A stretch of DNA of 11,095 nucleotides from Ruminococcaceae bacterium UBA2656 (GTDB lineage: Bacteria > Bacillota > Clostridia > Oscillospirales > Acutalibacteraceae), in the NCBI GenBank assembly GCA_002359465.1, contig DENA01000010.1, positions 90,950-102,044 on the forward strand, read 5' to 3'. Of the stretch, positions 5,974 through 11,095 are shown one piece after another. Position 1 is the first letter of the stretch. The number at the start of each line of letters is the position of its first letter. A model generated the notes under the pieces. That model was not told the origin of the DNA. It saw nothing but the letters and a program-made list of their open reading frames with translations, and ran no database searches. The position numbers and the translations under genes were made by a program.

Positions 5974-6888
5974 TCATCGATACCGGCACAATATTTTTTC
6001 TGCCTCCGCTCTGACTGCGTTGACAAGGCTTTCCGGGGAGATCACTTTCGCGCCTCCGCCAAGGCCCAGCACGGTTTTTACCATTTCCTGCTCATTCACA
6101 TAGTCCCATTTGGCAAGAATATGGTTTTCATCCGCCGTCTCATAAGATTCCGGACCGTATTCATCCACCATCACATACTCAAGGCTTCGGTCCAGCAGGA
6201 GCGTTGCGTATTGATTTGTTTCAGGATCGGAATAAAACGCTTCAAGATCCAGTTGCTTTTCAGAAATTTCCCGCAGTTGAAAGGAGTCTTCCGTCATTTC
6301 AAGGTGAAGAAGTCGGTTGAGCTTGAAAAGCCGGAAGTCGCCCCGCAGACGGCAATATCCAAACACATACCACGCGGACCATTTAAAAGCGATAAAATGT
6401 GGTTCGAGCTCACGGACGGTTCTGCCGGTTTTGGCGTAATATGTAAACCGCACGATCTTTTTATCCTCAATTGCCTTACGGAGAAGGCTGATCTTTGGTG
6501 CAAGACTGTTCTTGTAATGCGAGGCGAGGTCAATGATGATTTCATCTTTCAGCGCAATGAACCGGCCCGGCTCCGGGGAAAGCTTTCCGAGCAGAAAATT
6601 GACGGAGGAACCCGGCATGACGCTTGAAAGACTTTTCAGACCGAGCACAATGCTCTGCATTTCCTCGCGTGTAAGCGCGCTTTTATCCAGCGTAAAGCCT
6701 TCGGCGATTCCGACGCCGCCGCTCCCTCCCGGATAGGTAACAATGGGAATTCCGGCTTTTCCGATGTCTTCGATGTCCCTATAAATCGTACGTAACGACA
6801 CCTCGAAGCGCTCGGCAAGGTCTTTCGCCTTTACTTTGCGTTTTTGCGTAAGGATGGTAACGATTGCAAGCAATCGGTCAACTTTCAT
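5974..6888 (-). CDS. HTH-WYL transcriptional regulator (YafY/DeoR-like)
   Basis: This 304-aa regulator has the standard layout: an N-terminal helix-turn-helix of HTH_11 type (residues 1-60; LAERFEVSLRTIYRDIEDI is the recognition region), a linker, a WYL ligand-sensing domain (about 135-220) and a C-terminal WCX-like extension. The triad that names the domain appears as Trp-Tyr-Val in SAWYVFGYC, followed by the basic R-x-F-K-L-N-R-L motif (about 190-200) expected to bind a nucleic-acid or nucleotide-like ligand. GAGGAAG lies about 11 nt before the ATG at 6888. Downstream on the same strand are the AlkZ-related and flavin reductase genes, preceded by a TGACAT dyad, so local control of that pair is inferred. 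WYL regulators in other bacteria respond to DNA damage or single-stranded DNA and control defence or repair genes, but no such role is proven here. A possible upstream -10 (TACAAT, 6974-6969) has only a poor -35. Confidence 0.93.
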   Translation of the reverse strand: MKVDRLLAIVTILTQKRKVKAKDLAERFEVSLRTIYRDIEDIGKAGIPIVTYPGGSGGVGIAEGFTLDKSALTREEMQSIVLGLKSLSSVMPGSSVNFLLGKLSPEPGRFIALKDEIIIDLASHYKNSLAPKISLLRKAIEDKKIVRFTYYAKTGRTVRELEPHFIAFKWSAWYVFGYCRLRGDFRLFKLNRLLHLEMTEDSFQLREISEKQLDLEAFYSDPETNQYATLLLDRSLEYVMVDEYGPESYETADENHILAKWDYVNEQEMVKTVLGLGGGAKVISPESLVNAVRAEAEKILCRYR

Positions 6889-7035
6889 ATTCGTCTGCTT
6901 CCTCTTGTCCTAGATTTCAAGCTTGTGTTTACCGGCAGATTTGTAAAATTTGTTATGATTAATGTGTTATTGTACCACAGGTTATGGAAAAAAGAAATAG
7001 TCGTTTCTCAAGCTGCCACAGTTTAAATTGCATGC

Positions 7036-7073
7036 CAAACGGCGGACCTGGTAAAAAACCGGTCCGCCGTTTG
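7036..7073 (-). terminator. Strong hairpin downstream of the MerR/TipA-like gene (probable terminator)
   Basis: A perfect 13-bp GC-rich stem (CAAACGGCGGACC, 7036-7048, with its reverse complement at 7061-7073) encloses a 12-nt A-rich loop. It begins 6 bp past the stop codon of the minus-strand MerR gene. The sequence after the stem on that strand is only moderately T-rich (GCATGCAATTTAAAC), so it may be a terminator with a weak tail or an mRNA-stabilising hairpin. Confidence 0.65.
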
Positions 7074-7078
7074 ATGCT

Positions 7079-7852
7079 TTACGCCTTATTCTTTTTTGTT
7101 CCGGTGAAGATTAAAACCGCGTCGCGCAGAAACGCAGCCAAGCCCGGCTGGTTTTTGTCATAATAAGCGGTGAAACGCGGATCATCCACGTACATCTGTG
7201 CAAGTCCGGCATGCGCTTCCTTACTGTAGCTGTCCCAGTAAAAGGTGAGCCATTGGCGGTGCAGGTCGGCCGCCTGCTGCGCGAGTTCTCCCGCCGGATC
7301 CCCCGTTTGATAAGCTTCCAACAGGGTTTGCATGAACCTTTCATTCAGGGCGGTAACCTGTTTATACTCTTCCTCCGTCATGTCCTGAAACTTTTGGTTG
7401 CTCCTGTCTACGGCTTCTTCCCCGTACTTTTCCCGGATTTCCGCTCCGTATTGACGTTCATTTTCTTCGATTTGCTTTTGTTTAAAGCCTTCAAATTTTT
7501 CCTGATCGGCCATCTCTGTTTCTCCTTTCGCATAAGCCAGTGTTTTTTCAACATTGGCGATGAGCGCGTCAAGCCGCGCCCGTTTTGCAAGGAGTTTCTC
7601 GCGATGGGAACGCAGTGCATTCTGTACCGCAAAATCCGGTGTGCTGAGCATCTTCCCTATTTCACCCAGACTGACGTCCAGCTCACGGTAAAACAGGATT
7701 TGCTGCAAACGGTCCACCTGCTCCTGTCCGTAAATGCGGTATCCGGATGAGTTGATCCTCGCCGGCTTAAGAATATGAATCTCGTCGTAGTACCGCAGAG
7801 TACGCGTGCTGACACCGGACATCCGCGCAAGCTTTTGAATGGTATATTCCAT
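7079..7852 (-). CDS. MerR-family regulator with TipAS-like ligand domain
   Basis: This 257-aa regulator has three visible parts. A MerR winged-helix domain (residues 4-72) carries the signature GVSTRTLRYYDEIHILKP. A long charged dimerisation helix spans about 78-110. A C-terminal all-helical domain (about 115-250) matches the TipAS antibiotic-recognition pattern (EKYG-E, M-T-EEE, H-R-QW, MYVDDPRFTAYYDK). TipA-like proteins such as TipAL and Mta bind hydrophobic or peptide drugs and activate efflux or self-sequestration genes. The start at 7852 is chosen because the AAGGAGG site (7866-7858) is about 7 nt upstream; the extension to 7879 would overlap the promoter -10. The promoter has the unusual 19-bp spacer of MerR targets, so it most likely regulates itself. 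No efflux gene is adjacent in this window, so the ligand and other targets are unknown. Confidence 0.93.
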   Translation of the reverse strand: MEYTIQKLARMSGVSTRTLRYYDEIHILKPARINSSGYRIYGQEQVDRLQQILFYRELDVSLGEIGKMLSTPDFAVQNALRSHREKLLAKRARLDALIANVEKTLAYAKGETEMADQEKFEGFKQKQIEENERQYGAEIREKYGEEAVDRSNQKFQDMTEEEYKQVTALNERFMQTLLEAYQTGDPAGELAQQAADLHRQWLTFYWDSYSKEAHAGLAQMYVDDPRFTAYYDKNQPGLAAFLRDAVLIFTGTKKNKA

Positions 7853-7874
7853 GAAATCTCCTCCTTGCAAAATG

Positions 7875-7905
7875 ATCATACACCTTTCCGTTACGTGAAT
7901 GTCAA
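7875..7905 (-). promoter_or_regulatory. MerR-type promoter/operator with 19-bp spacer (autoregulatory)
   Basis: On the minus strand a perfect TTGACA (7905-7900) is separated by 19 bp from TATGAT (7880-7875, 5 of 6). Spacers of 19-20 bp are the hallmark of MerR-activated promoters, where the regulator untwists DNA to realign the boxes. The spacer holds an imperfect dyad (TTCACGTAACGGAAAGG) of the TTTACGTAACGTAAAG kind seen before TipA/Mta-like genes (from memory). Confidence 0.75.
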
Positions 7906-7953
7906 TAGCCTTTTTTATTTTAATCGCGTGATATTTTTATAATCAGAATCCCG

Positions 7954-7982
7954 GAATACACTGGAATATTGCCACATATACT
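7954..7982 (+). promoter_or_regulatory. Candidate sigma-E (mother-cell sporulation) promoter of the LysM-GH18 gene
   Basis: GAATACA (7954-7960) and CATATACT (7975-7982) are separated by 14 bp. Against the Bacillus sigma-E consensus (KMATATT, about 14 bp, CATACAMT) the matches are 5 of 7 and 7 of 8. The predicted start near 7990 leaves a leader of about 60 nt. Expression in the mother cell would fit the spore role of the gene. Consensus match only; an isolated TATAAT at 7938-7943 lacks a good -35. Confidence 0.45.
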
Positions 7983-8048
7983 GTTAGAAAACGGCTTGCT
8001 GCAAAAAGCGAATTACTTTATTCATATTTATGAAAAGGTGTGATGGAC

Positions 8049-9326
8049 ATGATCATACATATCGTGAGTCAGGGGGACAGCATCTATTCTCTTTCCAGAC
8101 GGTACGGCATATCCATACAGAAAATCATTGCCGACAACAGCCTGGAGGATACGGAGCGGCTGATGATCGGCCAGGCAATCGTAATCGATACGGACAGCGT
8201 GAACCACACCGTGGCCCCCGGAGAGTCGCTTTATTCCATTGCCCGCCGCTATGACACCACGGTATTCCGCATTCTGAGTGCGAACCCTTCCATCACCGAT
8301 CCTGCCCAGATCAAAGTCGGTCAGGTGATTGTCATTCCATTCTCCAATGAAAAGCTGGGTACGATTGACGTAAACGGATATGCTTTCCCCTCCATCAACA
8401 GCGCTGCATTGGAAAACACCCTGCCCCATCTCACCTTCCTCAGCATTTTCAGCTATCAGGTACGGCCGGACGGCAGCCTTGCCCCTATTCAGGACGTCCC
8501 GCTGATTCAGGCCGCATGGCGGCAGAATGTCGGCCCCATGATGGTGATCACCAATATAAAGGAAGGCGCCAGCTTCAACAGTGAGCTTGCCCATACAATT
8601 CTGACAGATCAGAACGTACAGAACACTCTTCTGGACAATGTTGTAAAAACTTTGAACGAAAAGCAATATTTTGGACTGGATGTTGACTTTGAATATATCT
8701 TCCCAAGCGACAGAGAAAATTACAACAGCTTTATTAAGAAGGTGGTCGACAGGCTGCACCCGCTGGGCTACACCGTAACCACCGCGCTGGCGCCAAAAAC
8801 GAGCGCGGACCAGCCGGGTCTGCTGTATGAAGCGCATGACTATGCCGCGCACGGCGCCCTTGTAGACCATGTCATTCTGATGACCTATGAATGGGGGTAC
8901 ACCTACGGCCCGGCCCGCGCGGTCGCCCCTTTAAACCTTGTGGAGGAGGTGTTGAAATATGCCGTTACCGTGATTCCCAGCAAAAAAATTCTGATGGGGA
9001 TTCCGAATTACGGTTATGACTGGACGCTTCCGTTCGTACAGGGTTCCTCCGCGCGTCCTCTTACCAATCCCGGCGCTGTCAACCTCGCGTCAAGGGTAGG
9101 CGCGCAAATCATGTTCGACGCCCAGGCGCAGTCTCCGTTTTTCAGCTATTACGAAAGCGGAAAACAGCACGTTGTCTGGTTCGAAGACGCCAGGAGCATC
9201 GAAGCAAAACTCAAGCTGGTGGATAAATACGATCTGGGCGGGGTAAGCTACTGGACCATCAACAGCTTCTTCCCGCAGAACTGGATTGTGCTGAATTCCA
9301 TGTACAATGTCAGAAAAGTAAGATAG
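8049..9326 (+). CDS. yaaH: Spore peptidoglycan hydrolase, LysM-LysM-GH18 (YaaH/SleL type)
   Basis: This 425-aa protein is the usual length for YaaH/SleL. Two LysM peptidoglycan-binding repeats come first (about residues 3-47, HIVSQGDSIYSLSRRYGIS; and 53-97, HTVAPGESLYSIARRYDTT), followed by a glycoside hydrolase 18 barrel (about 105-425). The active-site strand reads YFGLDVDFEY, giving the D-x-D-x-E core as Asp211, Asp213 and Glu215, with Glu215 as the acid/base. MTYEWG and GGVSYWTIN near the end match the family. SleL-type enzymes cleave muramic-lactam-containing cortex fragments during germination. There is no signal peptide, as expected for a protein made in the mother cell and deposited on the spore. 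Start choice: AAGGTG (8035-8040) is 8 nt from the ATG at 8049 but too close to the ATG at 8043 or the GTG at 8040. It is monocistronic with a terminator after it. YdhD-type paralogues have the same layout, so the exact orthologue is less certain than the family. Confidence 0.92.
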   Translation: MIIHIVSQGDSIYSLSRRYGISIQKIIADNSLEDTERLMIGQAIVIDTDSVNHTVAPGESLYSIARRYDTTVFRILSANPSITDPAQIKVGQVIVIPFSNEKLGTIDVNGYAFPSINSAALENTLPHLTFLSIFSYQVRPDGSLAPIQDVPLIQAAWRQNVGPMMVITNIKEGASFNSELAHTILTDQNVQNTLLDNVVKTLNEKQYFGLDVDFEYIFPSDRENYNSFIKKVVDRLHPLGYTVTTALAPKTSADQPGLLYEAHDYAAHGALVDHVILMTYEWGYTYGPARAVAPLNLVEEVLKYAVTVIPSKKILMGIPNYGYDWTLPFVQGSSARPLTNPGAVNLASRVGAQIMFDAQAQSPFFSYYESGKQHVVWFEDARSIEAKLKLVDKYDLGGVSYWTINSFFPQNWIVLNSMYNVRKVR

Positions 9327-9330
9327 TGCG

Positions 9331-9365
9331 AAGAAGGGTCTGAGCGATACACTCAGACCCTTCTT
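9331..9365. terminator. Convergent terminator between the LysM-GH18 gene and the Mg2+ ATPase
   Basis: A perfect 14-bp stem (AAGAAGGGTCTGAG, 9331-9344, with 9352-9365) encloses the 7-nt loop CGATACA. The arms end in TTCTT on the plus strand, followed by AATGATT. It lies 4 bp after the plus-strand stop and 5 bp from the minus-strand stop, so it probably serves both converging genes. Confidence 0.85.
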
Positions 9366-9370
9366 AATGA

Positions 9371-11095
9371 TTACAGCCACGACCGGTACACCTTGATATA
9401 AATGGTTTTCACGATCTGTGCAAGCATGATATAACCCAACACGATGGCCGCAAGCCAGCCGAAATAAGTCAGGGACAAGCTGGCCAACCCAAGGTAAGCG
9501 CCGAGCGGCGTAAACGGAATCGCAACGCCGATCGCCATGATGACTGTCGTCAGCAGAACAACGGGGGCAGCCGCGCGGCTTTGAATAAACGGCAGCTTCG
9601 GCGTGCGGATCAGATGGATAATCAGCGTTTGTGAAATCAGGCTTTCCACAAACCAACCGGCGTTGAACAGCGCGACAAGCGCCGGGTTGGCGGCCGTATT
9701 GCAGCCGAACACAAACCACATGAGCAAATAAGTTGCTATGTCGAACACGGAGCTGACGGGCCCGATGCAAATCATGAATTTGCCGATGCTGGAAGCCTCC
9801 CATTTACGGGGCACACGCAGATAATCTTCATCCATATTGTCCCACGGAATGGAAATCTGCGATATATTGTACAGAAGATTCAGGACTAAAATCTGTACGG
9901 GCATCATTGGCAAAAAGGGCAGAAAGGCGCTGGCGACCAGCATGGAAAGCATATTCCCGAAATTGGAGCTTGCCGTCATTTTAATGTATTTAATAATGTT
10001 GCCGAATATTTTACGCCCTTCCACCACGCCGTGCTCCAGCACCATCAGGTCTTTTTCCAGCAGGATGATGTCGGCGCTCTCCTTGGCAATGTCCACCGCC
10101 GTATCCACGGAGATGCCCACATCTGCTTTGCCCAGCGCCTGCGCGTCATTGATGCCGTCGCCCATAAACCCGACGGTATGGCCCAGTTCCTGAAGTGCGT
10201 TGACAACGCGCGCCTTCTGAATGGGGGAAAGCTTTGCAAAAACCGTGGTATCCTCCACATGCTTTAAAAGCTCGTCCTCGCTCATCCCTTCCAACTGGGA
10301 GCCAAGCAGAATCCGGTCAACCGGCAGGCCGACCTCGCTGCATATCTTCTGCGTGACCCCTTCGTTGTCTCCGGTCAGCACCTTGACCTGCACGCCGTAT
10401 TCTTTCAGAGCCTGAATCGCGGTGGCTGCAGATTTTTTCGGCGGATCCAAAAGGCCGAGATAGCCCATCAGGGTCATATCGCTTTCGTCTTTGACACCGA
10501 AAACGCCCTCCACGGCGGGATCTTTTTTCTGCGCGACCGCAATCACCCTCATGCCCTGCGCGTTCAGGTCATCCGTCATCCGCACAACCTGTTCGCGCAG
10601 TTCCCCCGTCAGCGGGACAACCTCACCGTCATATTCGCAGAAGGAGCAGATCTGCATGATTTCTTCCACAGCGCCCTTGGTGATCACCTGCGTTTTTCCG
10701 GTTCTGTCCTTCAGAACAACGCTCATCCGGCGGCGCGAGAAATCAAACGGTATTTCATCAACCTTTAAATATTCATTGTTCAGATATGTGACGCTTTCCT
10801 CAGCCGCCTTTTCGATCACCGCCAGATCGATCAGATTTTTCAGGCCGGTCTGGAAATAGCTGTTCAGATAGGCGTGCTTCAGTACGCGGAGGTCTTCCTT
10901 GCCCTGCACGTTCAGATGGCGCTCAATGATGATTTCGTCGCGCGTCAGCGTGCCGGTTTTGTCGGTGCAGAGGACATCCATCGCACCGAAATTCTGGATG
11001 GAATTCAGATGTTTGACAACCGTCTTCTGCCGCGACATGCTGACGGCGCCCTTCGCCAGATTGGTCGTCACAATCATCGGCAGCATTTCCGGCGT
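9371..11095 (-). CDS. mgtA: Mg2+-transporting P-type ATPase (MgtA/MgtB family), N-terminus beyond window
   Basis: The visible 574 residues are the C-terminal two-thirds of a P3B ATPase that imports Mg2+ across the cytoplasmic membrane using ATP; full-length relatives have about 880-910 aa. The frame is open to the window edge (TPEMLPMIV...), so the ATG at 11086 is internal. Seen in order: LTPEMLP-like helix end and NLAKGA; the phosphorylation motif DKTGTLT, with Asp encoded at 10963-10961; nucleotide-domain [25 protein letters not shown] (about 10165-10136); [26 protein letters not shown]; then six C-terminal membrane helices beginning at [19 protein letters not shown] and including the P-W-D-N-M-D loop and PFIQSRA, all closely matching E. 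coli MgtA. One oddity is that GDGINDxPA has Gln (CAG, 10141-10139) in place of the conserved Pro. The promoter and any Mg2+ riboswitch lie outside the window. Confidence 0.96.
   Translation of the reverse strand, partial: TPEMLPMIVTTNLAKGAVSMSRQKTVVKHLNSIQNFGAMDVLCTDKTGTLTRDEIIIERHLNVQGKEDLRVLKHAYLNSYFQTGLKNLIDLAVIEKAAEESVTYLNNEYLKVDEIPFDFSRRRMSVVLKDRTGKTQVITKGAVEEIMQICSFCEYDGEVVPLTGELREQVVRMTDDLNAQGMRVIAVAQKKDPAVEGVFGVKDESDMTLMGYLGLLDPPKKSAATAIQALKEYGVQVKVLTGDNEGVTQKICSEVGLPVDRILLGSQLEGMSEDELLKHVEDTTVFAKLSPIQKARVVNALQELGHTVGFMGDGINDAQALGKADVGISVDTAVDIAKESADIILLEKDLMVLEHGVVEGRKIFGNIIKYIKMTASSNFGNMLSMLVASAFLPFLPMMPVQILVLNLLYNISQISIPWDNMDEDYLRVPRKWEASSIGKFMICIGPVSSVFDIATYLLMWFVFGCNTAANPALVALFNAGWFVESLISQTLIIHLIRTPKLPFIQSRAAAPVVLLTTVIMAIGVAIPFTPLGAYLGLASLSLTYFGWLAAIVLGYIMLAQIVKTIYIKVYRSWL

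Noticed and set aside
5965..6627. Plus-strand open frame of 220 codons opposite the WYL regulator
   Set aside because: The minus-strand frame is an unmistakable HTH-WYL regulator; the plus-strand product has no domain pattern or ribosome site.
7211..7750. Plus-strand open frame of 179 codons opposite the MerR/TipA-like gene
   Set aside because: It is a shadow of the MerR gene; the Phe/Leu-rich composition comes from reading Lys/Glu-rich codons in reverse.
8028..8870. Minus-strand open frame of 280 codons under the LysM-GH18 gene
   Set aside because: It lies opposite a clear two-LysM-GH18 gene, has no recognisable domain or ribosome site, and is explained as a shadow of GC-biased codons.
9090..9803. 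Minus-strand open frame of 237 codons spanning the end of the GH18 gene, the terminator and the ATPase 3' end
   Set aside because: It crosses a strong terminator hairpin and overlaps the ATPase in another frame; no family pattern is visible.
1..11095. A defence island, prophage, integrative element or CRISPR array
   Set aside because: There is no integrase, transposase, phage structural gene, toxin-antitoxin pair, direct-repeat array or attachment-site duplication next to the tRNA; the genes are ordinary chromosomal families.

Overview
This window looks like a stretch of chromosome from a spore-forming, low-oxygen Firmicute, probably class Clostridia and possibly the Oscillospiraceae/Ruminococcaceae side (inference). 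The reasons are a YaaH/SleL-type LysM-GH18 spore protein, strong GGAGG ribosome binding sites, TTGACA/TATAAT-type promoters with 17-bp spacers, U-tailed hairpin terminators, a staphylococcal/lactobacillus-type oleate hydratase and a bacteriohemerythrin. It reads as ordinary core and near-core chromosome: I see no insertion sequence, prophage, CRISPR array or plasmid function.

Layout. 1-597 (+): endonuclease III, cut at its 5' end by the window edge. 686-1093 (+): single-domain hemerythrin with its own promoter. 1201-1276 (+): tRNA-Ala(CGC) with promoter and hairpin terminator. 1522-2082 (+): TetR-family regulator, then a 35-bp near-perfect palindrome, then 2230-3999 (+): oleate hydratase. 4084-4455 (+): small VOC/glyoxalase-like protein with its own promoter and a bidirectional terminator. 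4583-6888 (-): a co-directional cluster, read as WYL regulator, then AlkZ-related winged-helix protein, then flavin reductase; the last two are 1 nt apart. 7079-7852 (-): MerR/TipA-like regulator behind a promoter with the 19-bp spacer typical of MerR targets. 8049-9326 (+): LysM-LysM-GH18 spore cortex/coat hydrolase with a candidate sigma-E promoter. 9371-11095 (-): C-terminal two-thirds of an MgtA-type Mg2+ P-type ATPase, running off the right edge.

How the genes relate. The TetR regulator and oleate hydratase form a probable regulator-target pair for unsaturated fatty acid detoxification. The WYL, AlkZ-related and flavin reductase genes probably form a locally regulated unit, with a TGACAT-N4-ATGTCA dyad in front of the last two. 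The MerR/TipA-like gene probably controls itself. The other genes look like independent transcription units bounded by clear terminators.

I did not find a convincing new multi-gene system. The points most worth checking are two active-site substitutions visible in the DNA (a His-to-Gln change at an iron-ligand position of the hemerythrin, and a Pro-to-Gln change in the GDGINDxPA motif of the Mg2+ ATPase) and several well-formed operator-like dyads next to regulator genes.
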